Assembly: GCF_002087235.1 (NCBI RefSeq)
Contig: NZ_MUIO01000036.1
Span: 1-62,282, forward strand
DNA: 62,282 nt
From: Pseudomonas floridensis
Lineage (GTDB): Bacteria > Pseudomonadota > Gammaproteobacteria > Pseudomonadales > Pseudomonadaceae
Direction of reading: 5' to 3'
Positions 29,833 through 40,500 of the stretch are shown in pieces. The notes under the pieces are model-generated. The model saw only the letters and a list, made by a program, of their open reading frames with translations, made no database searches and was not told the origin of the DNA. Numbering within the stretch: the first letter of the stretch is position 1; each line of letters begins with the position of its first letter. Both the position numbers and the translations under genes were made by a program.

Positions 29833-30576
29833 TCAGCTCATGTACATGCCGCCGTTGACAGGGATTGTCGCCCCGGTCACGTAGCCTGCGCCTTCGGACG
29901 CAAGGAAGGAAACCACATTGGCGATTTCCTGCGCCTGCCCCAGACGGCCCAGAGGAATCTGGGTCAGCAGGGACTCGCGCTGCGCTTCCGGCAACTCACG
30001 CGTCATGTCGGTATCGATGAAACCTGGCGCTACCGAATTCACGGTCACTGCACGCGAACCCACTTCACGGGCCAGAGCACGGCTGAAACCTTCCAGCCCG
30101 GCTTTTGCGGAAGCATAGTTTACTTGACCGGCGTTGCCCATGGCACCCACAACCGAACCAATGCTGATGATACGACCCCAGCGCGCCTTGGTCATACCGC
30201 GCAACACGCCTTTGGAAAGGCGGAACAGGCTGTTCAGGTTGGTGTTGACGACGTCATACCATTCGTCATCTTTCATGCGCATCATCAGATTGTCACGTGT
30301 GATACCGGCGTTGTTGACCAGGATCAACGGTGCACCGACACGCTCCTGAATGGTCGACAGTACCGAATCCACGGATTCGGCGCTGCACACGTCCAGCATC
30401 AGGCCGAAACCTTCGATGCCGGCTTCCTTGAACGCAGCGCTGATACGCTCGGCGCCGGACTCGGATGTCGCTGTTCCGACGACAACCGCACCATTGCGTC
30501 CCAGTTCCAGAGCGATGGCTTGACCAATACCGCGACTGGCACCAGTCACCAGTGCAACTTTACCTTGCAGGCTCAT
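29833..30576 (-). CDS. fabG: 3-oxoacyl-ACP reductase
   Basis: This NADPH-dependent reductase is the second step of each fatty-acid elongation cycle. Classical SDR marks are TGASRGIG at 11-18, NNAG at 88-91, Ser141, Tyr154 and Lys158 (YASAKAG). The length of 247 is typical. It lies between fabD and acpP. Confidence 0.97.
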   Translation of the reverse strand: MSLQGKVALVTGASRGIGQAIALELGRNGAVVVGTATSESGAERISAAFKEAGIEGFGLMLDVCSAESVDSVLSTIQERVGAPLILVNNAGITRDNLMMRMKDDEWYDVVNTNLNSLFRLSKGVLRGMTKARWGRIISIGSVVGAMGNAGQVNYASAKAGLEGFSRALAREVGSRAVTVNSVAPGFIDTDMTRELPEAQRESLLTQIPLGRLGQAQEIANVVSFLASEGAGYVTGATIPVNGGMYMS

Positions 30577-30591
30577 GCAGGCTTCTCCTAA

Positions 30592-31530
30592 TCAGACCAG
30601 TGCCGCACGGGCGGCGGCAAAGGCATCTGGGGTATCCAGGTTGTAAGTAGTCACGCCATCGGCGCAACGCTTGTTCAGACCAGCCAACACTTTGCCCGGC
30701 CCGCACTCCACCAGTTGGGTGGCACCACGGCTCGCCAGGCACTGGATGGACTCCACCCAGCGCACCGGCTTATACAACTGCTCCAGCAAATCACGCTTGA
30801 GCGTCGCCAGATCACTGACGGCGCTGGCGCTGACGTTCTGCACCAGAGCGATTTCCGGAGCCTGCCATTCGATGGCTTCGATGGACTCGGCGAAGCGCTC
30901 GGCAGCCGGACGCATCAATTCACAGTGCGAAGGCACGCTCACCGGCAGCGGCAATGCACGCTTGGCGCCACGCGCTTTGCACAGCTCCATCGCCCGCTTG
31001 ACCGCCTCGGCGGAACCGGCAATGACCACCTGGCCGGGCGAGTTGAAATTCACCGCACTCACCACCTCGCCCTGCGCCGCTTCGGCACAGGCCGCCATAA
31101 CATCGGCGTCGTCCAGACCCAGAATCGCAGCCATGCCACCCTGACCGGCCGGAACAGCCTCCTGCATTAGTTGACCACGGCGCTCGACGAGCTTGACTGC
31201 GTCGGACAGGCTCAGGCTCTGGGCGGCAACCAGTGCACTGTACTCACCCAGACTGTGACCGGCCACGAACGCAGGAATCGCGCCACCCTCAGCCAGCCAG
31301 ACGTGCCACAGCGCGACCGATGCGGTCAAAATCGCAGGCTGGGTCTTGTCGGTCTGATTGAGCAGCTCGGCAGGGCCGCTCTGAGTCAGCGCCCAGAGGT
31401 CATAGCTCAGCGCTTCGGACGCTTGTTCAAAAGTATCAAGGATCAGCGGATGCTGTACGGACTGCTCGGCAAGCATGCCCAGCGATTGCGATCCTTGACC
31501 CGGAAATACGAATGCGAGGGATGCAGACAT
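30592..31530 (-). CDS. fabD: Malonyl-CoA:ACP acyltransferase
   Basis: FabD loads malonyl groups onto ACP. The catalytic Ser93 lies in GHSLGEYSAL; GQGSQSLGM at 11-19 forms the oxyanion side, and the catalytic His is in SVPSHCEL near residue 200. The length of 312 fits. Fifteen bases separate it from fabG. Confidence 0.97.
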   Translation of the reverse strand: MSASLAFVFPGQGSQSLGMLAEQSVQHPLILDTFEQASEALSYDLWALTQSGPAELLNQTDKTQPAILTASVALWHVWLAEGGAIPAFVAGHSLGEYSALVAAQSLSLSDAVKLVERRGQLMQEAVPAGQGGMAAILGLDDADVMAACAEAAQGEVVSAVNFNSPGQVVIAGSAEAVKRAMELCKARGAKRALPLPVSVPSHCELMRPAAERFAESIEAIEWQAPEIALVQNVSASAVSDLATLKRDLLEQLYKPVRWVESIQCLASRGATQLVECGPGKVLAGLNKRCADGVTTYNLDTPDAFAAARAALV

Positions 31531-31647
31531 TTAACAAGCCTCTGAATGATTGGAGCTGAAAATAGGTACTCGGCCGGGCCGAGCACAGGTATCCAAATTT
31601 ACATGACTGCCCGTTTGGATGACTGAGCAGTCTAATGCGTCACATTT

Positions 31648-32670
31648 TCACGTCCGGCCGTGTTGAAACATCGCCTCGATCCGCCCACGAAGGCGTTCCG
31701 GCTGGTTTTGTGCAACCTCGATCAGCGCACGCTGTATCGCACTCTGAAAACCCTCGACGCTCGCCGAACCATGACTTTTCACTACGATGCCCTGCAGGCC
31801 CAGCAAACTGGCGCCATTATGACGAGCAGGGGCAAGATCGGCCTGCAGGCGCTTCAACAGCGGCAACGCCAAGGCACCCACGGCGCGAGTCAGAAGATTG
31901 CGACCGAACAGCATTTCGACCCGGGCAGCGATCATCGATGCCAGGCCTTCACTGGATTTGAGCAGCACATTGCCGACAAAACCGTCGCACACCACCACAT
32001 CGGCCTCACCGCGATACAGCCCATCGCCTTCGACGTAGCCGATGTAATTGAGACCCGGCGCTGCCTGCAACAAGCCAGCGGCAAGCTTGACCTGCTGATT
32101 GCCCTTGATGTCCTCGGTGCCGATATTCAGCAACGCAACCTTTGGTCTGGTCACACCCAGCGTTTCGGCCATCACCGCCCCCATGACCGCGAACTGATAC
32201 AGCGTATCGGCACTGCAATCGACGTTGGCGCCCAGGTCCAGCAACTGACAATAGCCCGTACGCGTCGGAATGGCTGCGATCATCGCCGGACGGTCAATGC
32301 CGGGCAACGTTTTGAGCACGAATCGAGAAAGAGCCATCAGCGCCCCGGTGTTTCCTGCGCTGACACAGGCTTGAGCCTTTCCGTCCGCAACCAACTCCAG
32401 TGCGACACGCATCGACGAGCCAGGCTTGCTGCGCAAGGCCTGGGACGGACGCTCATCCATTGCGATGACCTCGTCGGCCTGTACGATCTGCAGGCGCGAG
32501 CGATCCACACCACGATGGCGGGCAATGAGTTCTTCAATAAGGGAGGCTTGGCCGACGAGGGCCAGATGAAGCGAGGGCGTAGCAGTCAGGCACGCGAGGC
32601 TTGCCCGAACAATGTTGCGGGGACCGAAGTCCCCGCCCATTGCGTCGATCGCAATGATCGGAGCGGACAA
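31648..32670 (-). CDS. plsX: Phosphate acyltransferase PlsX
   Basis: PlsX makes acyl-phosphate from acyl-ACP, linking fatty-acid and phospholipid synthesis. The start region [13 protein letters not shown] and the later [10 protein letters not shown] and LDLGANVDC motifs are diagnostic. The initiator is TTG at 32670, five bases after rpmF, with only a weak GAG ribosome site. A short hairpin (31569-31583, CTCGGC/GCCGAG) lies between plsX and fabD and could modulate readthrough. Confidence 0.94.
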   Translation of the reverse strand: MSAPIIAIDAMGGDFGPRNIVRASLACLTATPSLHLALVGQASLIEELIARHRGVDRSRLQIVQADEVIAMDERPSQALRSKPGSSMRVALELVADGKAQACVSAGNTGALMALSRFVLKTLPGIDRPAMIAAIPTRTGYCQLLDLGANVDCSADTLYQFAVMGAVMAETLGVTRPKVALLNIGTEDIKGNQQVKLAAGLLQAAPGLNYIGYVEGDGLYRGEADVVVCDGFVGNVLLKSSEGLASMIAARVEMLFGRNLLTRAVGALALPLLKRLQADLAPARHNGASLLGLQGIVVKSHGSASVEGFQSAIQRALIEVAQNQPERLRGRIEAMFQHGRT

Positions 32671-32674
32671 GAAA

Positions 32675-32857
32675 TTACTCGTCAGCGCCCTTGTCGATCA
32701 CTTTACGGCCACGGTATACGCCTTCTGGCGATACGTGGTGACGCAGGTGAACTTCACCAGTGGTCTTTTCTACCGACAGAGTGCTTGCCTCAAGAGCGTC
32801 GTGCGAACGACGCATGTCACGGGCAGAGCGGGATTTTTTGTTCTGCTGAACAGCCAT
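32675..32857 (-). CDS. rpmF: 50S ribosomal protein L32
   Basis: This is a 60-residue basic protein with the L32 start [20 protein letters not shown]. It lies between yceD and plsX, the order conserved in proteobacteria. The zinc-binding cysteines of some L32 proteins are absent, as in other pseudomonads. Confidence 0.97.
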
Positions 32858-32870
32858 AATTGATTAACTC

Positions 32871-33398
32871 CTAAACGTTTGGGTCACGCTTTAACTGCGC
32901 CAATACACTGAACGGGTTGGACCGTGTCACCTCGTCCACGCTCGGTTCGGGCTCATCGAGACCCGCCGGTTGCTGGCATTCTTCCGGATGATGAGCAGGC
33001 ACGATTGGCAAGGCGAGCAAGAGCTCCTCCTCGATCAATGCCAGCAGATCCAATGGATCTTCGCCCAGTTCCAGCACGTCATAACCTTTCGGTAACGACT
33101 GGGTATTCGCACCCTCCTTCACCACAGCGTAACTGCACTCGCTGTGGATCGGCAGGGTGACCAGCTCAAGACAACGCTGGCAAACCATCTTGACCGAGAC
33201 GTCTATCGCACTGTGGATAACCACGGAACGGCGTTCGTCACGCTCGAAAACGAATTTGGCCTGCACCGTACCGACATTGTCGGCAAGCGGGTCGCAGAGT
33301 CTCTCCAAATCGGCCAGCAGCACTTCACCCTGAAGGGTAGTGCCGCGATCAGCCAATTTGCGCGGGTCAACGTGAGGTGGAATCGGGTCATTCAACAT
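32871..33398 (-). CDS. yceD: YceD/DUF177 family protein (23S rRNA accumulation protein)
   Basis: The 175-residue protein has the DUF177 pattern VKMVCQRCLELVTLP with a CxxC pair, followed by acidic ELGEDPLDLLALIEEELLLA. In E. coli YceD affects 23S rRNA levels; the mechanism is not clear. It is first in the yceD-rpmF-plsX-fab gene string and divergent from maf, so the promoter for both should lie in 33399-33504. Confidence 0.92.
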   Translation of the reverse strand: MLNDPIPPHVDPRKLADRGTTLQGEVLLADLERLCDPLADNVGTVQAKFVFERDERRSVVIHSAIDVSVKMVCQRCLELVTLPIHSECSYAVVKEGANTQSLPKGYDVLELGEDPLDLLALIEEELLLALPIVPAHHPEECQQPAGLDEPEPSVDEVTRSNPFSVLAQLKRDPNV

Positions 33399-33504
33399 AG
33401 GCGCAGCATTCTAGGGATGCCCCCTTGGCATGTCAAAGGAAATTCAGGCCTGTTCGCAACTAGCGCCTCTCATTAGAATCGGCGCTCAGCCCATGGAGAA
33501 CCGC

Positions 33505-34083
33505 ATGCCTTCCCTGCTCTTAGCTTCCAGCTCATCTTACCGACGCGAACTGCTTGCCCGACTGCGCCTGCCCTTCACTTGCAAATCGCCCGATATCGAC
33601 GAAAGCCGACGCCCCGACGAAACGGCCCTGGACCTCGTGAAACGCCTCGCGCAGGAAAAAGCCCAGGCACTGGCTGGCGAATATTCAGACCATCTGATCA
33701 TAGGCTCGGACCAGGTAGCGGTACTTGACGACCGGATGCTGGGCAAACCTCACACCTTCGAGCGCGCTCTGGAGCAGCTGTCAGCCGCCAGCGGCAATCG
33801 CGTCACCTTCCTGACCGGCCTGGCCCTGCTCAACACCCAGACCGGTCACTGCCAGGTGGACTGCGTGCCCTTCACCGTCCACATGCGCGAATTCGACACG
33901 CCGACCCTTGAGCGCTACCTGCGCGCCGAACAGCCCTTCGACTGCGCCGGCAGCTTCAAGGCCGAAGGACTGGGCGTGAGTCTTTTTCGCAGCACCGAGG
34001 GCAGCGACGCAACCAGCCTGATCGGCCTGCCACTGATTCGCCTGGTGGACATGCTAATAAAGGAAGGCATCTCGATCCCCTGA
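33505..34083 (+). CDS. maf: Maf/YceF-type nucleoside triphosphate pyrophosphatase
   Basis: The 192-residue protein has the Maf hallmarks LLLASSSSYRRELL at the start and IIGSDQVAVLD with the catalytic Asp. Members hydrolyse non-canonical NTPs; the subgroup next to yceD acts on m7GTP in E. coli. The ATG at 33505 has GGAG eight bases upstream and is preferred over an earlier in-frame ATG at 33493 that overlaps this site. Confidence 0.92.
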   Translation: MPSLLLASSSSYRRELLARLRLPFTCKSPDIDESRRPDETALDLVKRLAQEKAQALAGEYSDHLIIGSDQVAVLDDRMLGKPHTFERALEQLSAASGNRVTFLTGLALLNTQTGHCQVDCVPFTVHMREFDTPTLERYLRAEQPFDCAGSFKAEGLGVSLFRSTEGSDATSLIGLPLIRLVDMLIKEGISIP

Positions 34084-34155
34084 TCAGACTTGAAGCCGAG
34101 CCTGAAACAAAAGAGCCCGACCATCGGCCAGGCGCTTATAAGCGCAACTTGACGA

Positions 34156-35154
34156 TCAGCGTAGCGTCGGGCCGTTGAAACCGGCCAGCATCGCGAGCCG
34201 CTCGGCGATGCTGGTGCCCAGCTTCTTGGAGAAACGATCGAAAGGCGACTCTTCGACGGTGTAGTCGACGATATCCTTCTCACCGATGACTTCACGCGCC
34301 ACATAGTCAGCACTGCCCAGGCCATCCACCAGCCCCAGCGGAACCGCCTGCTCGCCGGTCCAGACCAGACCGGAGAACAACTCCGGATGATCCTTGTCCT
34401 TCAGGCGATCACCGCGCCCCTGCTTGACGCTGGCGATAAACTGACGATGTGTCGTGTCGAGCACACCTTGCCAGAACTGCGTTTCATCGGCTTTCTGCGG
34501 CTGGAACGGATCAAGAAAGGCCTTGTGCTCGCCGGACGTGTAGGTACGCCGATCCACACCCAGTTTTTCCATCACCCCGACAAAACCGAAACCGGCCGCC
34601 GTAACACCAATGGAACCGACCAGACTCGCCTTGTCGGCATAGATCTGGTCGGCCGCGCTGGCGATGTAGTACGCACCGGACGCCCCCAGGTCACTGATCA
34701 CCGCATAGACCTTGATGTCTGGCTTCTGCGCACGCAGGCGACGAATCTCGTCATATACATAGCCGGACTGCACCGGGCTGCCACCCGGACTGTTGATGTT
34801 CAGGATCACACCTTTGGTCTTGGCATCCTCGAATGCCGCACGCAGGCCGGAGATGATGTTGTCGGCGCTGGCAGACTCCTTGTCGGCGATCATGCCCTGC
34901 ACATCAACGACTGCCGTATGACTGGCCCTGCGAGAGGCACCACCACTCAGATCAAGCATCGGGACGATCAGCACCGTAAACAGCACTGCAAAAGTCAGCA
35001 GCTTGAAAAAGATTCCCCAGCGACGCGCACGGCGCTGCTCCTGCACGCTGGCCAGCAAAGTTTTTTCCAGCAACTTCCAGCTCTTGGCCTCTTCCCTGCC
35101 AGCAACAGCCTCATCCGCCCTCTGGGAGGCAGGCACTTTCCATTCGTCAGACAT
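34156..35154 (-). CDS. sppA: Signal peptide peptidase SppA, short (36 kDa) type
   Basis: This membrane-anchored serine protease degrades cleaved signal peptides. A membrane helix at about 46-68 precedes a Clp-like S49 domain with INSPGGSPVQSG. The Ser/Lys dyad is Ser159 (DLGASGAYYI) and Lys211 (SGEHKAFLDPF). The length of 332 fits the single-domain bacterial form. I prefer ATG 35154 over a TTG two codons upstream. It is 24 bases after the HAD gene. Confidence 0.92.
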   Translation of the reverse strand: MSDEWKVPASQRADEAVAGREEAKSWKLLEKTLLASVQEQRRARRWGIFFKLLTFAVLFTVLIVPMLDLSGGASRRASHTAVVDVQGMIADKESASADNIISGLRAAFEDAKTKGVILNINSPGGSPVQSGYVYDEIRRLRAQKPDIKVYAVISDLGASGAYYIASAADQIYADKASLVGSIGVTAAGFGFVGVMEKLGVDRRTYTSGEHKAFLDPFQPQKADETQFWQGVLDTTHRQFIASVKQGRGDRLKDKDHPELFSGLVWTGEQAVPLGLVDGLGSADYVAREVIGEKDIVDYTVEESPFDRFSKKLGTSIAERLAMLAGFNGPTLR

Positions 35155-35178
35155 GCTCAACTTGCTCCAACCCGATAA

Positions 35179-35841
35179 TTAAACGCTGCGCCGATTCAGC
35201 CAGCTGCGCAGTTCTGAAAAATGCTCGATGGCCAGGCGAGGCTGATACTCACGCAGAGAATCCAGCGATTGCGCACCATACCCCACCGCGATCGAGTCCA
35301 TGCCCGCATTGCGCGCCATCTGCAGATCGAATGACGAATCACCGATCATCAGTGCACGTCCAGGCGCAACCTCACAGTGCGCCATGATTTCGCTCAGCAT
35401 CAACGGATCAGGCTTGCTGGCGGTTTCGTCGGCAGACCGGGTGATGTCGAAATAATCCAGCCAGGCGTTGGCTTTGAGCACCCGATCCAGCCCGCGACGC
35501 GCTTTGCCAGTAGCGACGGCAAGACGATAGCCCTCCTGCCGAAAGGCCTCTATGGATTCGCGAACGCCATCAAACAGTGGCGAAGGCGCGTTATCCAGCG
35601 CCATGTAGCAGTCGGCATAGCGCTGACGATAGTCAATCAGGTCGTTGGCCGTGATCGACGGATACAGGGTGCGTATCGCCTCGGGCAGACCCAGGCCGAT
35701 AATGCCTTTGATCGCATCGTCGTCACGGGGCTCCATGCCGCCACCGATCGCGGCGGTGCGCATACACTCAATGATGCGCCCTATCGAGTCTGCCAGCGTG
35801 CCATCCCAGTCGAAAATCAGCAGATCGTAATCACGGCGCAC
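35179..35841 (-). CDS. HAD family phosphatase (phosphoglycolate phosphatase-like)
   Basis: The 220-residue protein is a subfamily IA haloacid-dehalogenase hydrolase. The nucleophile and acid Asp are in [10 protein letters not shown] (residues 10-19), the Lys in ASKPDPLML and the final Asp pair in [12 protein letters not shown]. Its GTG start overlaps the rluC stop by 11 bases. In this gene order it is one of the unassigned HADs; a metabolite-repair phosphatase is plausible but not shown. Confidence 0.9.
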   Translation of the reverse strand: MRRDYDLLIFDWDGTLADSIGRIIECMRTAAIGGGMEPRDDDAIKGIIGLGLPEAIRTLYPSITANDLIDYRQRYADCYMALDNAPSPLFDGVRESIEAFRQEGYRLAVATGKARRGLDRVLKANAWLDYFDITRSADETASKPDPLMLSEIMAHCEVAPGRALMIGDSSFDLQMARNAGMDSIAVGYGAQSLDSLREYQPRLAIEHFSELRSWLNRRSV

Positions 35842-36787
35842 TCAAACGCTCCACAGTCTTGGCCCACATTTCATCCACAGGTGCCTGCAGCGTCAGCTTG
35901 CCGCCGTCCGGCAGCGGCACCGTCAACATATAAGCGTGCAGAAACAGACGCTTGCCGCCCAGATCGCGAATTTCGCGACTGAAGTCCTCATCGCCGTATT
36001 TTGTGTCACCGGCGATGGCATGCCCGGCGTGCAGGGTATGGACGCGAATCTGGTGAGTACGACCGGTCACCGGCTTTGCTTCGACCATGGTGGCGAAATC
36101 GCCGAAGCGACGCAGCACCTTGAAGATCGTCAGCGCCTCCTTGCCCTCCTCGTTGACCTCGACCATGCGCTCGCCCGAGCGCAGATTGCTCTTGAGCAAC
36201 GGCGCGCGGACCTGCTTGACGGCCGTCGCCCAGTTGCCACGCACCAGCGCCATGTAGCGCTTGTCGACACCGTCGCCGCGCAGGGCCTCGTGCAGATGAC
36301 GCAACATGCTGCGCTTCTTGGCGATCATCAGCAGACCCGAAGTGTCACGGTCCAGGCGATGGACCAACTCCAGCTCCTTGGCATCCGGCCGCAACTGGCG
36401 GAACGCCTCGATGACCCCGAAGCTCAGGCCGCTGCCGCCATGCACGGCAATGCCAGCCGGCTTGTTGAGCACGATCAGCGCTTTGTCTTCGTAGACAATC
36501 GCCGCTTCGAGGCGCTGCAGCAAACCCTGCGCAACGGGCACGGGCTCGTCGCGCTCGGGGACGCGAACGGGAGGAATGCGGACGATATCTCCTGCCTGCA
36601 ACTTGTACTCGGGCTTGATCCGCCCCTTGTTCACACGCACTTCGCCTTTGCGCAAAATGCGGTAAATCAAGGTTTTGGGCACACCTTTGAGATAAGTGAT
36701 CAGAAAATTATCGATGCGTTGACCGGCAAGTTCCGGCGCAACCTCAACCAGCTGGACGCCGGGGGTTGGAGGGGCAATATTCGTCAT
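35831..36787 (-). CDS. rluC: 23S rRNA pseudouridine synthase RluC
   Basis: RluC modifies U955, U2504 and U2580 of 23S rRNA (E. coli numbering). An N-terminal S4 RNA-binding domain (about 20-75) precedes the RluA-type core with HRLDRDTSG, whose catalytic Asp is residue 146. The start is uncertain: ATG 36787 gives [10 protein letters not shown], while ATG 36799 adds four residues; neither has a Shine-Dalgarno. It is divergent from rne, as in E. coli, which supports RluC over RluD. Confidence 0.93.
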   Translation of the reverse strand: MTNIAPPTPGVQLVEVAPELAGQRIDNFLITYLKGVPKTLIYRILRKGEVRVNKGRIKPEYKLQAGDIVRIPPVRVPERDEPVPVAQGLLQRLEAAIVYEDKALIVLNKPAGIAVHGGSGLSFGVIEAFRQLRPDAKELELVHRLDRDTSGLLMIAKKRSMLRHLHEALRGDGVDKRYMALVRGNWATAVKQVRAPLLKSNLRSGERMVEVNEEGKEALTIFKVLRRFGDFATMVEAKPVTGRTHQIRVHTLHAGHAIAGDTKYGDEDFSREIRDLGGKRLFLHAYMLTVPLPDGGKLTLQAPVDEMWAKTVERLSAP

Positions 36788-36816
36788 GCGGCAAATCATA
36801 ACAATTTTTTATGGAT

Positions 36817-36845
36817 TTGAAGCACTTAATGATTGCTGCTATAGT
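36817..36845 (+). promoter_or_regulatory. Sigma-70 promoter for rne
   Basis: TTGAAG (36817-36822) and TATAGT (36840-36845) are exactly 17 bases apart, pointing at rne. A start near 36852 would give an rne leader of about 650 nt. The TTGACA at 36886 lacks a matching -10. Confidence 0.7.
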
Positions 36846-36851
36846 CGCGAA

Positions 36852-37503
36852 CGCCGCCAAAAGCGGCCGGACAGCGGACCAACGGTTGACAACCGACCCT
36901 GACCAACGCAATTCACGAGGACGTGAGGCCGTCCTACGGGGCTTTCGGTGACAACGCAGCATGCTGGAAACGTAACAAGCGCGGGTGACATGAGGCCGGA
37001 AACACGCCAGATCGCTGAGCAGACTGCTCGCATTCAGTGCGAATAATTCACGGCCAGTTCACAAGGTGCAGTCGCTTCCAGACGCTACGAGCGAACGTTT
37101 CGGGAACAACGCCTCAAGCCATGATGCGCGACCTTCCCTATCGAAGATCGCGGTAAATGCCAACCCGCTGCGGATTCTGCGCGCGGCAGCACCCGAATTA
37201 TCAGGGATACGTGTAGGGTGGAGACGCACAACCATCGGACTGTGTAGCAAAAGGCTTGTTCTAGACGCTTCATCTCGTCCGCTACCGATGGTCGATTCCT
37301 CCTCCTGACAAAGCTTTTGCTGAAAGGGTGTCCTAGGTCACCACAGCAAGCAGGAAACGTCGTCGCGACGCCTCGCCCCTTCTGGACGAGAACATCGCTA
37401 GACACTGGAGTGTCCAACCACTCTTGACGTGCCCTGACACCGACCGTGAGAAGTCGTGTGTGCCGAACGCCGTTTCCGGCAGCCCGGAAACCGACGGTAC
37501 TAC
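36852..37503 (+). promoter_or_regulatory. Long structured 5' leader of rne (rne-II type)
   Basis: No gene is seen in these 650 bases, but the RNA would be highly structured. A perfect eight-pair hairpin GTTTCCGG/CCGGAAAC (37472-37491, CAGC loop) stands 12 bases before the start codon. ACCATCGG (37231-37238) pairs with CCGATGGT (37285-37292), and AGCAAAAG (37246-37253) with CTTTTGCT (37314-37321). The last two helices cross, so they form a pseudoknot or are alternatives. GACAC/GTGTC (37401-37414) is a further small hairpin. RNase E is known to control its own level through its leader, and a conserved Pseudomonas leader motif named rne-II has been described; that this is the same motif is inference from position. 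Confidence 0.75.
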
Positions 37504-40500
37504 ATGAAAAGAATGCTGATTAACGCAACTCAACCCGAAGAGTTGCGTGTTGCACTGGTAGACGGCCAGCGCCTCTACGACCTGGACATCGAGTCAGGTG
37601 CACGCGAGCAGAAGAAGGCCAACATCTACAAAGGCCGAATCACTCGCATCGAACCAAGCCTTGAGGCTGCCTTTGTCGATTTCGGCTCTGAGCGCCACGG
37701 CTTTCTGCCCCTTAAGGAAATCTCCCGCGAATACTTCAAGAAAGCCCCTGAGGGTCGCGTCAACATCAAGGACGTCCTGAGCGAAGGCCAGGAAGTCATC
37801 GTTCAGGTCGAGAAAGAAGAGCGTGGCAACAAGGGCGCAGCCCTGACCACCTTCATCAGCCTGGCGGGCCGTTACCTGGTCCTGATGCCGAACAACCCGC
37901 GTGCCGGTGGCATCTCGCGCCGCATCGAAGGCGAAGAGCGCAATGAGCTGCGTGAAGCGCTCAACGGCCTGATCGCTCCTGCCGACATGGGCCTGATCGT
38001 TCGCACCGCAGGCCTGGGCCGCAGCAGCGAAGAAATGCAGTGGGACCTCGATTACCTGCTTCAGCTGTGGACCGCCATCAAGGAAGCGTCCTTGGATCGC
38101 TCCGCGCCGTTCCTGATCTATCAGGAAAGCAACGTCATCATCCGCGCCATCCGTGACTACCTGCGCCAGGACATCGGCGAAGTCCTGATCGACAGCGTCG
38201 AAGCTCAGGAAGAAGCCCTGACTTTCATCCGCCAGGTGATGCCGCAATACGCCAGCAAGATCAAACTGTACGAAGACAGCGTTCCGCTGTTCAACCGTTT
38301 CCAGATCGAAAGCCAGATCGAGACCGCCTTCCAGCGCGTCGTTGAACTGCCTTCCGGCGGTTCCATCGTCATCGATCCGACCGAAGCCCTGGTGTCCATC
38401 GACATCAACTCGGCCCGCGCCACCAAAGGCAGCGATATCGAAGAAACCGCCCTGCAGACCAACCTTGAAGCGGCCGAAGAAATTGCCCGCCAGTTGCGCC
38501 TGCGCGACATCGGCGGCCTGATCGTCATCGACTTCATCGACATGACGCCGGCCAAGAACCAGCGCGCCGTGGAAGAAAAGGTCCGCGAAAGCCTTGAAGC
38601 TGACCGCGCCCGCGTTCAGGTTGGCCGCATCTCGCGCTTCGGCCTGCTGGAAATGTCCCGCCAGCGCCTGCGTCCGTCCTTGGGCGAAAGCAGCGGCATC
38701 GTCTGCCCACGCTGCAACGGCACCGGCATCATCCGTGACGTCGAATCGCTGTCGCTGGCCATTCTGCGCCTGATCGAAGAAGAAGCCCTGAAGGACCGCA
38801 CTGCCGAAGTACGCGCCCAGGTGCCGATCCCGGTCGCTGCATTCCTGCTCAACGAAAAGCGCAACTCGATCACCAAGATCGAACTGCGCACCCGTGCGCG
38901 CATCATCATCCTGCCGAACGATCACCTGGAAACGCCGCACTTCGAAGTCCAGCGTCTGCGTGATGACAGCCCGGAGGCCAACAACAACCAGTCCAGCTAC
39001 GAAATCGCCGCTGCCGCTGCCGAAGTGGAAGAAATCGCCCCACTGGCTGCAGCGACCCGCACCCTGGTTCGCCAGGAAGCCGCGGTCAAGACCGCGCCAG
39101 CCCGTGCCAACGCGCCTGTTCCGGTAGAAGCCGTTGCGCCGGCGCCTGCGCCTGCGCAAGCTCTGCCCGAGCCAAGCCTGTTCAAGGGCCTGGTGAAATC
39201 CCTGGTGAGCCTGTTCGCCACCAAGGAAGAGCCTGCCGCACCGGCCGTCGTCGAAAAACCGGCTGCCGTTGAACGCCCTGCCCGCAATGAAGAGCGCCGT
39301 AACGGTCGCCAACAGAGCCGTGGCCGCAACAACCGCCGCGACGAAGAGCGCAAGCCTCGTGAAGAGCGTGCGCCACGTGAAGAACGAGCAGAACGCGCAC
39401 CGCGCGAAGAGCGTGCGCCACGTGAGGAACGCGCCCCACGCGAAGAACGTGCACCGCGTGAAGAGCGTGCCCCTCGCGAGGCCCGTGACGAGACCGCAGC
39501 GCCGCGTGAAGAACGCCCGGCCCGCACTTCCCGCGAGCGCAAGCCGCGTGAAGGTCGCGAAGAGCGTCCGGTACGTGAACTGCGTGAGCCACTGGATGCC
39601 GCCCCTGCGGTGAGCCTGGCTCGCGAAGAGCGCCCGGAACGCGCACCTCGTGAAGAACGCCAGCCTCGCGCTCCGCGTGAAGAGCGTCAGCCACGTACCG
39701 AGCAGGCCGTTGCCGAGGCCAGCGAAGAAGAAGTGTTGCTGAACGAAGAGCAGGCAAACGATGACAATCAGGACAACAATGAAGGCGAACGCCCTCGTCG
39801 TCGCTCCCGTGGTCAGCGTCGTCGCAGCAATCGTCGCGAACGCCAGCGCGATGCCAATGGCAACGTGATCGAAGGCTCGGAAGAAAACGGCAATGAAGAA
39901 GAGCAAGGCTCCGATAACGCCGCCGCTCTGGCCGTTACCGCTGCGGCCGCAGGCATCGTGATCAGCGCTCCCGCCGAGGCTCAGGCCAATCAGCAGGCTG
40001 AACGCGCCAACGACACCGTCGAAGCTCCGGCCGCCGCTGCCGAACCTGCATCGACCTCTGAAACGCCTGTTACCGAAGCGCCAGCTATCGACAAGCCGGT
40101 TGTTGATGCACCTGTCGTTGAAGCAACCACCGAGCAAGCACCTGCTGCGGCTGAGCCGACGGTCGAGCTGCCTGCTGTCGAAGCACCCGTTGCGGATGAG
40201 GCACCGAAGGCGCATGCAGCTCCGGAGGTCGAAGTTCAGCCAGCAGTGACCGAGGCGCCAGCCTTCGCCGCGCAGACCGAACTGTTCGAAGCCCCTCACG
40301 CAGAACGCGTCGTACCGTTCAAGCCAACGCCTGAACCGACTCCAGAGCCGCAAGCTCCGGTCGAGGCCAAGGCTCAGGAAGAAGAAGTGCACGTCACTGA
40401 ATCTGCGGAACTGCCGACACCTGCACCCGCGCCTGCTGCCGAGCCTGCGTTCGTGAAGGAGGAGCCAGCTTCTTACTTCGCGCCACAAGCTCCGGTCGCT

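Noticed and set aside
34132..34145. Perfect palindrome GCGCTTATAAGCGC between maf and sppA
   Set aside because: Too short and without a T run to be called a terminator, and no operator match is known to me. It may be chance or part of a weak bidirectional terminator.
36886..36914. TTGACA upstream of rne as a promoter
   Set aside because: With a 17-base spacer the -10 would read CAATTC, a poor match. The TTGAAG/TATAGT pair just upstream is much better.
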